A model generated the notes under the pieces. It saw only the letters and a list, made by a program, of their open reading frames with translations. It was not told the origin of the DNA and did no database searches. A DNA stretch of 44,149 nt from Bacteroidota bacterium (GTDB lineage Bacteria; Bacteroidota; Ignavibacteria; UBA10030; UBA8401). A program made the position numbers and the translations under genes. The DNA lies in the NCBI GenBank assembly GCA_008933835.1, contig WBUG01000025.1, forward strand, positions 1 through 44,149, given 5' to 3'. Shown piece by piece: positions 26,503 through 36,478 of the stretch (its first letter is position 1; each line of letters begins with the position of its first letter).

Positions 26503-26826
26503 ATGAAACCTGTCGAGATCACCGATGCCAATTTCAAGAACGAGGTCGTCGATTCCTCCATTCCGGTCCTGGTCGATTTCTGGGCCGTCTGGTGCGGTCC
26601 GTGCAAGATGATCGCTCCGGTCGTGGAGGAGCTCGCGAAGGAGTACAACGGCAAGATGAAGTTCGGGAAGCTGGACGTGGATAACAACCCGCAGACCGCC
26701 ATGCAGTTCGGCATCCGCAGCATCCCGACGCTGCTGGTGTTCAAGGGCGGGAAGGTGGTGGACCAGATCGTGGGGGCGGTGCCGAAACGGAACCTCATCG
26801 ACAAGATCACGCCGCACATGAACTGA
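26503..26826 (+). CDS. trxA: Thioredoxin
   Basis: 107 residues from the ATG at 26503, preceded by AAGGAG seven bases upstream. It is a cytoplasmic dithiol-disulfide reductant. Seen: active site WCGPC (Cys31, Cys34), the cis-proline in RSIPTLLVF (Pro75), and the FKGGKVVDQIVG loop. The frame stays open far upstream inside dnaE but that is not coding. A GC palindrome (26468-26481) sits between dnaE and this gene without a T-run, so transcription probably continues through from dnaE. A strong terminator follows at once. Confidence 0.97.
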   Translation: MKPVEITDANFKNEVVDSSIPVLVDFWAVWCGPCKMIAPVVEELAKEYNGKMKFGKLDVDNNPQTAMQFGIRSIPTLLVFKGGKVVDQIVGAVPKRNLIDKITPHMN

Positions 26827-26840
26827 ACGGCGCCACAAAA

Positions 26841-26863
26841 GACCCGCGAAAGCGGGTTTTTTT
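26841..26863 (+). terminator. Rho-independent terminator of trxA
   Basis: Stem CCCGC / GCGGG with GAAA loop (26843-26856), then seven T (26857-26863). It ends the trxA transcript and separates it from the aspS promoter ten bases downstream. Confidence 0.92.
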
Positions 26864-26872
26864 ATGCCGAAA

Positions 26873-26901
26873 TTGATAAAAGCGCCATTTTTCTTTATCT
26901 T
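26873..26901 (+). promoter_or_regulatory. Promoter for the aspS transcript
   Basis: TTGATA (26873-26878), 17 bases, TATCTT (26896-26901). It lies directly after the trxA terminator and before aspS. Expected start is near 26908, giving a leader of about 70 bases. Confidence 0.7.
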
Positions 26902-26924
26902 GAAGCAGACAAGGACCGTTCGTG

Positions 26925-26946
26925 AATCCCTTTCGCAGGGATTTTT
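26925..26946 (+). terminator. Terminator-like hairpin in the aspS leader (candidate attenuator)
   Basis: AATCCC (26925-26930), loop of seven bases, GGGATT (26938-26943), then further T to give TTTTTTATT. It lies after the promoter and 30 bases before the aspS start, so any termination here would reduce aspS itself. The stem is short; a regulatory role is inference. Confidence 0.5.
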
Positions 26947-26975
26947 TATTGTTGAAGGAAGGAATCAGAGCAGGA

Positions 26976-28739
26976 ATGCAGTACACCAAAAGGACCCACA
27001 CATGCGGAGAGCTGCGGCCCGCGCACATCGGACAGACCGTCACACTGACCGGCTGGGTCGATACGCGCCGTGACCTCGGCGGGGTCATCTTCATCGACCT
27101 CCGGGACCGCTACGGCATCACCCAGGTCGTCTTCAATCCCCAGCACCACCAGTCCGCGCACGAAAAGGCCAAGGATCTCCGTTCGGAGTACGTCATCGCC
27201 GTCACCGGCACGGTGGAGCACCGTCCCGCCGGCACCGACAATGCGAAGATCGCCACCGGACAGATCGACGTGCGCGTGCAGGACCTCGTCATCCTCAACA
27301 AGGCCGAGACGCCTCCGTTCGCCATCGAGGACGGCATCGACACCAACGAGGACCTCCGGCTCAAGTACCGGTACCTGGACCTCCGCCGTCCCGAGATGCA
27401 GACCAAGCTCCTCTTCCGGCACAAGATGTACCTCATCACCCGGAAGTATTTCGACGAGCAGCAGTTCGTCGAAGTGGAGACCCCCGTGCTGATGAAGAGC
27501 ACCCCCGAAGGGGCGCGCGACTTCCTGGTGCCGAGCCGCATCAATCCGGGGAAGTTCTACGCGCTGCCGCAGTCGCCGCAGACCTACAAGCAGATCCTGA
27601 TGGTCGCGGGCTTCGACCGCTACTTCCAGGTGGTGAAGTGCTTCCGTGACGAGGACCTCCGTGCGGACCGGCAGCCCGAGTTCACCCAGATCGACGTCGA
27701 GATGTCGTTCGTGGACGAACCGGACGTGCAGAACGTGGTGGAAGGACTGACGCAACGCTTCTTCAAGGAGCTGAAAGGCATCGACGTGCCCGTCCCGTTC
27801 CCGCGCCTCACCTACAAGGAGGCGATGGAAGGATACGGAAGCGACAAGCCGGACCTCCGCTTCGGACTGAAGTTCGCCGATTTCTCCCCGCTCGTGAAAG
27901 AGGGGGGATTCAAGGTCTTCGCGGAGAACGTGAAGAAGGGGGGCGTCGTCGCCGGTTTCGCCGTCCCCGGCGGCGCGAGCTTCACGCGGAACCAGATGGA
28001 CAATCTGGTCGACTTCACCAAGTCGCTCGGCGTGGGCGGCCTGGCGTACATCAAACTGACCGAGAAGGGGATCGAATCGGCCATCGAGAAGTTCCTCGGC
28101 GCCGACGTCTGCCGACAGATCTGCGACCTCGCGGGAGCGAAGACCGGCGACACGGTGCTCATCGTGTCGGATACGTGGAGCAAGACGTACACCACGCTCG
28201 GCACGCTGCGTCTCGAGATGGCGCGGCGGCTCAACCTCATCGACGAGAACGCCTGGAACCTGCTCTGGGTCGTCGACTTCCCGATGTTCGAGTGGTCCGA
28301 AGAGGAGAAGCGGTACGTGGCGATGCACCATCCCTTCACCGCCCCCAAGCCGGAGGACGTTCCGATGCTCGACACCGACCCGTCCAAAGCGCGCGCCCGG
28401 GCGTACGACCTGGTGCTGAACGGCAACGAGATCGCCGGCGGCTCCATCCGTATCCACAGCTCGGAGCTCCAGAGCAAGGTGTTCGGCCTGCTCGGCATCG
28501 GCGCGGACGAGGCGAAGGCGAAGTTCGGCTTCATGCTCGACGCGTTCAAGTTCGGCGCACCGCCGCACGGCGGCATCGCGTTCGGATTCGACCGCATCGC
28601 CATGCTGCTCACCGGCTCCAAGTCCATCCGCGACGTCATCGCCTTTCCGAAGACGAGCAGCGGCTATTCCCTGATGGACGACAACCCGTCCGCAGTGGAT
28701 ACCAAACAGCTGGACGAGCTGCACATCCGGCTGAAGTGA
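26976..28739 (+). CDS. aspS: Aspartyl-tRNA synthetase
   Basis: 587 residues from ATG 26976, the expected length of bacterial AspRS. An in-frame GTG at 26922 would place the hairpin inside the coding region and is rejected. It charges tRNA-Asp. Seen: N-terminal OB-fold anticodon domain (GWVDTRRDLGGVIFIDLRDR), TPEGARDFLVPSR, motif 2 (FRDEDLRADRQPEFTQID), the bacterial GAD insert in the middle (~residues 290-410), and motif 3 (GGIAFGFDRIAMLL). The Shine-Dalgarno candidates AGCAGGA and GAAGGAAGGA lie close upstream. It starts a transcript with its own promoter and is closed by a strong terminator. Confidence 0.95.
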   Translation: MQYTKRTHTCGELRPAHIGQTVTLTGWVDTRRDLGGVIFIDLRDRYGITQVVFNPQHHQSAHEKAKDLRSEYVIAVTGTVEHRPAGTDNAKIATGQIDVRVQDLVILNKAETPPFAIEDGIDTNEDLRLKYRYLDLRRPEMQTKLLFRHKMYLITRKYFDEQQFVEVETPVLMKSTPEGARDFLVPSRINPGKFYALPQSPQTYKQILMVAGFDRYFQVVKCFRDEDLRADRQPEFTQIDVEMSFVDEPDVQNVVEGLTQRFFKELKGIDVPVPFPRLTYKEAMEGYGSDKPDLRFGLKFADFSPLVKEGGFKVFAENVKKGGVVAGFAVPGGASFTRNQMDNLVDFTKSLGVGGLAYIKLTEKGIESAIEKFLGADVCRQICDLAGAKTGDTVLIVSDTWSKTYTTLGTLRLEMARRLNLIDENAWNLLWVVDFPMFEWSEEEKRYVAMHHPFTAPKPEDVPMLDTDPSKARARAYDLVLNGNEIAGGSIRIHSSELQSKVFGLLGIGADEAKAKFGFMLDAFKFGAPPHGGIAFGFDRIAMLLTGSKSIRDVIAFPKTSSGYSLMDDNPSAVDTKQLDELHIRLK

Positions 28740-28750
28740 CGAACCAGGGC

Positions 28751-28790
28751 GGGACCGCAAGAACCTCACGGTTTTTGCGGTCCCGTTTCA
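28751..28790 (+). terminator. Terminator of aspS
   Basis: 15-bp stem, 28751-28765 with 28770-28784, loop TCAC, all Watson-Crick except one G-U pair. The T-run after it is short (GTTTCATTT). Confidence 0.85.
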
Positions 28791-28841
28791 TTTGTACGGC
28801 GCCGGCCGCACCCGGACGGCACAGACAGGAGATCGACCACG

Positions 28842-29952
28842 ATGTTCGAGAACGAGAAAGCGCAGATGAAGGAACTGGCCGGACGGCTGCAGAAGTTACG
28901 GGGGTTTCTTTGACGTCGATATCAAGCTCTCCGAGATCGACGCGTTCCAACAGAAGACCTCCGAACCGGGGTTCTGGAACGATAACGTCGCCGCACAGAA
29001 GGTGATGCAGGAGATCAACTCCCGCAAGACATGGGTGGACGCCTGGACGGCCCTGAAGAAGCAGACCGAGGAGGCGGACACGCTCATCCAGCTGGCGGAA
29101 GAGGCGGGGGAGGAATCGTTCCTGACCGACATCAAGGCGGAGATCGCCAAAGCGGTGCGGGGGATGGAGGAGCTGGAGTTCCGCAACATGCTCAGCGGCG
29201 TGGACGACAAGCGGAACGCCATCCTCACCGTCCATTCCGGAGCGGGCGGGACCGAATCGCAGGACTGGGCCGAGATGCTCCTCCGGATGTACGTCCGGTG
29301 GGCCGAGCAGCACGGGTACACCGTATCGCTGGCGGACCGTCAGGACGGCGACGGTGCCGGCATCAAGAGCGCCACCATCGAGGTCATCGGCGATTTCGCT
29401 TTCGGGTATCTGAAGGCCGAGATCGGCGTCCACCGCCTCGTGCGCATCTCCCCGTTCGACGCGAACAAACGCCGGCATACGTCGTTCGCCTCCGTCTTCG
29501 TGTATCCCGAGATCGACGACGACATCGTCATCGAGGTCAATCCGGCGGACGTGGAGATGGAGACCTTCCGCTCCGGCGGCAAGGGAGGACAGAACGTCAA
29601 CAAGGTCGAAACGGCGGTCCGGCTCCGGCACATCCCCTCCGGCGTCATCGTCGCCTGCCAGGAGGAGCGCTCCCAGTTCCAGAACCGCGAACGCGCCATG
29701 AAGATGCTCAAATCGCGGTTGTACCAGATCCGGCGCGAAGAGGAGGAGGCGCGGCTCGCCGCCATCGAAGGGACGAAGAAGAAGATCGAGTGGGGAAGCC
29801 AGATCCGCTCCTACGTCTTCCATCCGTACAACATGGTGAAGGACCACCGCACCGAGGCGGAGACGAGCGATACGCAGGGAGTGATGGACGGAGACCTCGA
29901 CGAGTTCATCAAGGCGTTCCTCATGCAGTCCGGCAACCGGAACGAGGAGTAG
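28842..29952 (+). CDS. prfB: Peptide chain release factor 2, with programmed +1 frameshift
   Basis: 369 residues when read through the frameshift: codons 28842-28910 (23 residues), in-frame TGA at 28911-28913, then the +1 frame from GAC 28912 to TAG 29952. RF2 ends translation at UGA and UAA. Seen: SPF codon-recognition tripeptide ([12 protein letters not shown]), GGQ in [17 protein letters not shown] that triggers peptide release, and the usual N-terminal coiled-coil. The ATG has AGGAG ten bases upstream. Low RF2 slows decoding of the TGA and favours the shift, so the gene regulates itself. Its stop touches the start of the permease gene. The in-frame TGA is regulatory, not a defect. Confidence 0.95.
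28900..28914 (+). promoter_or_regulatory. prfB programmed +1 frameshift site
   Basis: CGG GGG TTT CTT TGA C: the slippery CTT next to in-frame TGA followed by C, with the G-rich Shine-Dalgarno-like GGGGG three bases before CTT, as in the classical E. coli site AGG GGG TAT CTT TGA C. The ribosome slips forward at CTT and continues with GAC. Confidence 0.96.
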
Positions 29953-31182
29953 ATGCGGGCGGCCTTCTTCATCGCGCGCCGTTTCCTGCAGTTCCAGAAG
30001 ACCTCCCGGAACCAGAGCTTCGTTTCGTTCATCACGCTCATCGCCGTGGCGGGCATCATGCTCGGCACCGCGGCCCTCATCATCGCCCTCACCATCCTCG
30101 GCGGGTTCGAACGCGACCTGGAGGAGAAGGTGATCGGTTTCACCACCCACATCCAGGTCACCACCTACACCAACCAGCCGGTGCGGTACTATGACCGGGT
30201 GGAGCAGAAGCTGCTGCGCGACATCCCGCAGATCACCGCGGTGACCGCTTACGTCGCCCGCGAAGGGATGGTCAGCTTCGGAGACCGGACCGAGGGGATC
30301 ATCGTGAAGGGGGTCGATGACCTTCCCCCCGGCAGCGGCGTCAGCGCGTACCTGGTGGAAGGTGCGGCGGACCTTGCGCGCATCGACGACGGCATGTTCG
30401 GCTGCATCGCCGGCCGGAAACTCCTCCGTACGCTCGGAGCGGGGGTGGGGGACACCCTGCTCGTCTTCGGGTTGCAGGGGCACATCCAGACCTCCCTCGC
30501 GCCGAACGTGATGGCTTTCGTCGTTCGGGGCATCTACGAGTCCGGCATGGCGGAGTACGACGACGTCTTCTTCTACGTCTCCGTGCCCGCCGCGCAGGAA
30601 CTGGTGAACTTCGAGCAGGCGGTCACCGGATTCGAGGTGACCCTGGCGAACGTGGACGACGCGCCGGCGGTGGCCGAGACCATCATGGACAAGCTCGGCT
30701 ATCCCTTCTCGGCGCGCACCCTCTTCCAGCTCTACCGCAACCTCTTCACCTGGATCGAACTGCAGAAAGAGCCCATCCCGCTCATCCTCGGACTCATCAT
30801 CGCCGTGGCGGCGGTGAACATCGTCGGCACGCTGCTGATGCTGGTGCTCGAGAAGCGGCGTCAGATCGGCATCCTCCGCTCCCTCGGCGCCACGGCCGGA
30901 CAGGTCCGCGCCGTCTTCCTCATGAAAGGACTCCTCATCGCGGCCGTCGGCACGCTGCTCGGGAACCTGCTGGGATTCGGCGTCTGCTGGCTCCAGCAGA
31001 CGTTCCAGTTCTTCTCGCTTCCTTCCTCCGTCTACTTCATGAAGAGCGTCCCCATCCTTTTCCGGTGGGAGCATTTCGCCCTCGTCTCGGGCGTCAGCAT
31101 CGCGCTCTGCGCCGCCGCGTCGTTCGTTCCGGCGAGGCTGGCCTCCCGGCTTGACCCCATCAAAGCCATCCGGACCGCCTGA
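29953..31182 (+). CDS. LolC/LolE-type ABC transporter permease (FtsX family)
   Basis: 409 residues. One membrane helix near the N-terminus (~25-48), a large periplasmic domain (~50-270) and three helices near the C-terminus (~275-300, 320-345, 375-395), the MacB/LolC topology. GILRSLGATAGQVRAVFLMKG is the FtsX-family coupling helix that contacts the ATPase. With the next permease and LolD it probably forms the complex that releases outer-membrane lipoproteins from the inner membrane. The ATG follows the prfB stop directly. It overlaps the next permease by one base (TGATG). LolC and LolE cannot be told apart from sequence alone. Confidence 0.85.
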   Translation: MRAAFFIARRFLQFQKTSRNQSFVSFITLIAVAGIMLGTAALIIALTILGGFERDLEEKVIGFTTHIQVTTYTNQPVRYYDRVEQKLLRDIPQITAVTAYVAREGMVSFGDRTEGIIVKGVDDLPPGSGVSAYLVEGAADLARIDDGMFGCIAGRKLLRTLGAGVGDTLLVFGLQGHIQTSLAPNVMAFVVRGIYESGMAEYDDVFFYVSVPAAQELVNFEQAVTGFEVTLANVDDAPAVAETIMDKLGYPFSARTLFQLYRNLFTWIELQKEPIPLILGLIIAVAAVNIVGTLLMLVLEKRRQIGILRSLGATAGQVRAVFLMKGLLIAAVGTLLGNLLGFGVCWLQQTFQFFSLPSSVYFMKSVPILFRWEHFALVSGVSIALCAAASFVPARLASRLDPIKAIRTA

Positions 31183-32399
31183 TGCGGTACACGCTCCATA
31201 TCGCCCGGCGGTATCTGCTCGCGAAGAAGGAGGCGGGGTTCATCACCGTCATCTCGCTCATCTCCGTCATCGGCGTCACGGTGGGGGTGGCGGCGCTCGT
31301 CGTGGTCCTCTCCGTCTTCAACGGCTTCAGCGCGCTCGTCACGGACATCCTGGTCGGATTCGATCCGCATATCCGCATCCAGCGCACCGCCGAGACCGCG
31401 CCGGAGGACCTGTCGTCGCTCGATTCCGCAGCGGCGTCCCTCGGTGGCGTCACCGGCATCAGTCCTTACGTCAGCGGGAAAGGGATGCTCATCTCCCCCC
31501 GTTCCAGCAAGGTGGTCATGCTCCGCGGGCTCGATCCGGACCGCGTCGGCGACGTTTCAGGGGTCGCGGATGCGATGGTGGACGGTGCGTATCCCGACCG
31601 GAACGGCGGCGGCATCGTGCTCGGATTCAACCTGGCGGACAAGCTCGGTCTCTCCATCGGCGACACGGTGCACATCGTCACCGCCACCGGCGCGCACGAT
31701 GCGGTGATGAACTTCATCCCGCCGGAACTGCACGCGTTCCGCGTGACCGGCGTCTATGAATCGGACAATAAGGAGTACGACGGGATGTATGCGTTCATGA
31801 CCGTCACGGACGCCCATCGCATCTTCCGTTCTCCCGCGGTGCACGGAGCGGACATCCGTCTCGCGGACATCGGCGATGCCGGTGATGCGAAGGAACGTCT
31901 CGAAGCGCGGTACGGGGGAGCGTTCGCCGTCCAGACCTGGTTCGACCTGCACCGCGACCTCTACTCCGTCATGCAGATCGAGCGGTGGACCGCCTTCATC
32001 ATCCTCTCGCTCATCATCGGCGTCGCCTCCTTCAACCTGATGGGTTCCCTCACGATGACCGTCATTGAGAAGACGCGCGACATCGGCATTCTGAAGGCGA
32101 TGGGGGCGAGGGACCGCGACATCCGTTCCATCTTCCGGTTCGAAGCGGTCATCGTCGGCGTCACCGGTTCCGCGCTCGGTGTGGCGCTCGGACTGCTCGT
32201 GTGTGAACTGCAGGTGCGCTACCATCTCTTCGCGCTGGACCCGAACGTGTACATCATCCCGGCCATCCCCGTGCAGGTGCGGACGGGCGACCTCATCATC
32301 ATTCCGGCGGCGACCCTGCTCCTCTGCACCGTCGCCTCCTATTTCCCGTCGAAGCGGGCATCGGCGCTCCCGCCGTCCGATGCGGTCCGCTGGGAGTGA
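31182..32399 (+). CDS. LolC/LolE-type ABC transporter permease (second copy)
   Basis: 405 residues with the same topology as the upstream neighbour: helix at ~20-45, periplasmic domain, three C-terminal helices and the coupling segment KTRDIGILKAMGARDRDIRS. The N-terminus RYTLHIARRYLLAKKEAGF is typical of LolC/LolE. The two permeases are clearly paralogous but diverged, consistent with a heterodimer as in LolCDE. The gene starts on the last base of the previous stop, and its stop (TGA 32397-32399) precedes the ATPase ATG by two bases. The locus also encodes several lipoproteins upstream, which would be substrates. Confidence 0.85.
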   Translation: MRYTLHIARRYLLAKKEAGFITVISLISVIGVTVGVAALVVVLSVFNGFSALVTDILVGFDPHIRIQRTAETAPEDLSSLDSAAASLGGVTGISPYVSGKGMLISPRSSKVVMLRGLDPDRVGDVSGVADAMVDGAYPDRNGGGIVLGFNLADKLGLSIGDTVHIVTATGAHDAVMNFIPPELHAFRVTGVYESDNKEYDGMYAFMTVTDAHRIFRSPAVHGADIRLADIGDAGDAKERLEARYGGAFAVQTWFDLHRDLYSVMQIERWTAFIILSLIIGVASFNLMGSLTMTVIEKTRDIGILKAMGARDRDIRSIFRFEAVIVGVTGSALGVALGLLVCELQVRYHLFALDPNVYIIPAIPVQVRTGDLIIIPAATLLLCTVASYFPSKRASALPPSDAVRWE

Positions 32400-32401
32400 C
32401 C

Positions 32402-33070
32402 ATGATCCTCGAAGCGAAGAACATCAGAAAAGAGTACCGTACCGGACCCTCCGGCGTCCTGCCCGTCCTGAACGGCATCGACCTCAGCGTGGCGGAAGGG
32501 GAGATCATCGCCGTTGCGGGACCTTCGGGCGCCGGGAAGAGCACGCTGGTGCACATTCTGGGTCTGCTGGACCGGCCGACGTCCGGTGAGCTCACGTTCG
32601 AGGGACGCTCCGTTCCGGCGATGACGGACGACGAGTTGTCGACCGTCCGCAACTCCCGCATCGGTTTCGTCTTTCAGTTCCACCATCTGCTTCCCGAATT
32701 CACCGCCCTGGAGAACGTGATGATGCCCGCGCTCATCGCCGGCCGCACCGTTTCCGAAGCGGCCCCCCGCGCCGAACAGCTGCTGGCGGACGTGGGCATC
32801 TCCGCCCGAGCCGGGCACACCCCGTCCGAGCTCTCCGGCGGCGAACAGCAGCGTGTGGCGGTCGCCCGCGCATTGATGAACGAACCGGCGGTCATCTTCG
32901 CCGACGAACCCTCCGGCAACCTCGATTCGGAGAACGCCGACCGTCTGCACGACCTTCTCTTCTTCCTCCGGGAGCGGCACGGCCGTTCCTTCGTCATCGT
33001 CACCCATAATAAGGACCTCGCCGCCAGGGCGGACCGCCTCATCACCATCGTTGACGGAAAAATCGTCTGA
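32402..33070 (+). CDS. lolD: LolD-type ABC transporter ATPase
   Basis: 222 residues from ATG 32402 with GGGAG five bases upstream; an overlapping GTG at 32396 would add two residues. It hydrolyses ATP to drive the permease pair. Seen: Walker A GPSGAGKST (40-48), Q-loop FQFHHLLPEFTALENV, signature LSGGEQQRVAVARAL (from residue 144), Walker B VIFADEP and the switch His in VIVTHNKDLA. LLPEFTALENVMMPALI is characteristic of the LolD/MacB group. It is the last gene of the transcript; the groES promoter begins right behind. Confidence 0.88.
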   Translation: MILEAKNIRKEYRTGPSGVLPVLNGIDLSVAEGEIIAVAGPSGAGKSTLVHILGLLDRPTSGELTFEGRSVPAMTDDELSTVRNSRIGFVFQFHHLLPEFTALENVMMPALIAGRTVSEAAPRAEQLLADVGISARAGHTPSELSGGEQQRVAVARALMNEPAVIFADEPSGNLDSENADRLHDLLFFLRERHGRSFVIVTHNKDLAARADRLITIVDGKIV

Positions 33071-33088
33071 TTTCGCTTCACCCTCCTC

Positions 33089-33117
33089 TTGACAAAAGAG
33101 CCTTTTTCTGTTATATT
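33089..33117 (+). promoter_or_regulatory. groES-groEL promoter
   Basis: TTGACA (33089-33094), 17 bases, TATATT (33112-33117): a near-consensus housekeeping promoter. Its -10 box runs into the CIRCE operator, so bound HrcA would block RNA polymerase. Confidence 0.92.
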
Positions 33118-33142
33118 AGCACTCACAATAAGAGAGTGCTAC
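33116..33142. promoter_or_regulatory. CIRCE operator (HrcA binding site)
   Basis: TTAGCACTC, nine bases (ACAATAAGA), GAGTGCTAC: the CIRCE inverted repeat with one mismatch at the last base (consensus GAGTGCTAA). HrcA represses chaperonin genes through this element until heat stress. Confidence 0.95.
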
Positions 33143-33196
33143 AAGTTTTGTATCACCTTAACACCCTATAAATCAATCAGTTACAATGGAGGCGCT

Positions 33197-35169
<1,973 letters not shown>

Positions 35170-35193
35170 GCCCGTCCGTTCTCCGAACACCGA

Positions 35194-35222
35194 CCCCCGG
35201 CCGTCTTGGCCGGGGGTTTTTT
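35194..35222 (+). terminator. Terminator of groES-groEL
   Basis: Stem CCCCCGGCC / GGCCGGGGG (35194-35202 with 35208-35216), loop GTCTT, then six T. Confidence 0.95.
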
Positions 35223-35234
35223 ATTTGGTATATT
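35206..35234 (+). promoter_or_regulatory. Possible promoter for the M24 peptidase gene
   Basis: TTGGCC (35206-35211), 17 bases, TATATT (35229-35234). The -35 lies in the right arm of the groEL terminator. The -10 is good, the -35 poor, so this is only a candidate. Confidence 0.4.
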
Positions 35235-35255
35235 CCGGAACGCATTGGAGGAACC

Positions 35256-36452
35256 ATGGACTTCACCGCCGCTCTTCCCGTCATCCAGCAGCAGCTCCGC
35301 CAGTACGGACTCGACGGGTGGCTGCTCTACAACTTCCGGAACGCCAACATCTTCGCCACCAAGATCCTCGGCATGCCGCACGATAAACTGTCGTCACGCC
35401 GGTACTTCTACTTCATCCCCGCCGAAGGGACCCCGGTGAAACTGGTACACAGCATCGAACAGTACGACCTGGACCACCTGCCGGGGGAGAAGCTCGTCTA
35501 CAACCGCTGGCCGCTGCTGCAGGAGGGGCTCCGCCGGATGCTCGGCTCCGCCCGGCGCGTCTGCATGGAATACTCGCCGAACAACGACATCCCGTACCTC
35601 TCCAAGGTCGACGCCGGAACCCTGGAGTTCATCCGGAGCTTCGGCGTGGAGGTGGTCTCGTCCGGGAACATCGTGCAGTACTTCGAAGCGCGCTGGACCC
35701 CCGAACAGTACGCCGGAGCGCAGGAGACGGCCGGCGTCCTCCTTCGCATTCTGGACGGCGCGTTCGCCCTCATCGGCGAGCGGCTCCGCGGCGGCGTCCG
35801 CATCACGGAGTACGACGTCCAGCGGTACATCATGCAGGAGTTCGACCGGCACGGCCTCACCACGTATTCACCGGCCAACTGTTCGGTGAACGGGAACGGC
35901 GCGAACCCGCACTATGATCCGAGCGAGGAATCGAGCAGCGAGATACGGAAAGGGGACCGCATCCTCATCGACTGGTGGGCCAAGAAGAAGGGGCCGGGCT
36001 CCGTCTACGCCGATTTCACCTGGGTGGCGTACGCGGGCACGGAGATTCCGGAACGGTACCGCACGGTGTTCGAGGTCGTCGCCGGCGCCCGAGACGCCGC
36101 GGTGGAGTACCTGAGGACCGAATTCGCTGCCGGACGGACCGTCCGCGGCTGCGACGTGGACGACGTCACCCGCCGCCACATCGAGGAGCGCGGGTTCGGC
36201 GAATACTTCGTCCACCGCACCGGCCATAATATCGGCGAAGAGGTCCATGGAAACGGCGCGCACATCGACAATTTCGAGACACAGGACGTCCGGGAGATCA
36301 TCCCCGAGACCTGTTTCTCCATCGAACCGGGGATCTATCTTCCGGGCGAGTTCGGTGTGCGTCTGGAGATCGACGTTTACATCACCGCGTCCCGGGAGGT
36401 CGTGCTGCTGGGAGGGACGTATCAGAAGGAGATCGTGACCATTCCCTGCTGA
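35256..36452 (+). CDS. M24-family metallopeptidase (Xaa-Pro aminopeptidase-like)
   Basis: 398 residues, GGAGGA Shine-Dalgarno. The N-terminal creatinase-like domain (~1-155) is followed by a pita-bread catalytic domain. The five dimetal ligands are visible: Asp239 (ILIDWWA), Asp253 (VYADFTW), His in VHRTGHNIGEEVHG, Glu in FSIEPGIYLPG and Glu in VRLEIDVYI. It removes N-terminal residues, probably before proline, in the cytoplasm; no signal peptide is seen. The exact substrate is uncertain. It follows the groEL terminator and precedes a short-chain dehydrogenase by 26 bases. Confidence 0.9.
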   Translation: MDFTAALPVIQQQLRQYGLDGWLLYNFRNANIFATKILGMPHDKLSSRRYFYFIPAEGTPVKLVHSIEQYDLDHLPGEKLVYNRWPLLQEGLRRMLGSARRVCMEYSPNNDIPYLSKVDAGTLEFIRSFGVEVVSSGNIVQYFEARWTPEQYAGAQETAGVLLRILDGAFALIGERLRGGVRITEYDVQRYIMQEFDRHGLTTYSPANCSVNGNGANPHYDPSEESSSEIRKGDRILIDWWAKKKGPGSVYADFTWVAYAGTEIPERYRTVFEVVAGARDAAVEYLRTEFAAGRTVRGCDVDDVTRRHIEERGFGEYFVHRTGHNIGEEVHGNGAHIDNFETQDVREIIPETCFSIEPGIYLPGEFGVRLEIDVYITASREVVLLGGTYQKEIVTIPC

Positions 36453-36478
36453 CGCTCTGCGCACGAAAGGAAACAGTT

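Noticed and set aside
26922-26975. GTG at 26922 as the aspS start
   Set aside because: It would put a terminator-like hairpin inside the coding region and add 18 residues absent from usual AspRS; ATG 26976 matches family length.
28911-28913. In-frame TGA in prfB as a disrupted or pseudo gene
   Set aside because: It is embedded in the conserved CTT TGA C frameshift context with a G-rich element, and the +1 frame encodes complete RF2.
33089-33196. Upstream start for groES
   Set aside because: That segment is the promoter, the CIRCE operator and leader; the ATG at 33197 has a good Shine-Dalgarno and matches GroES length.
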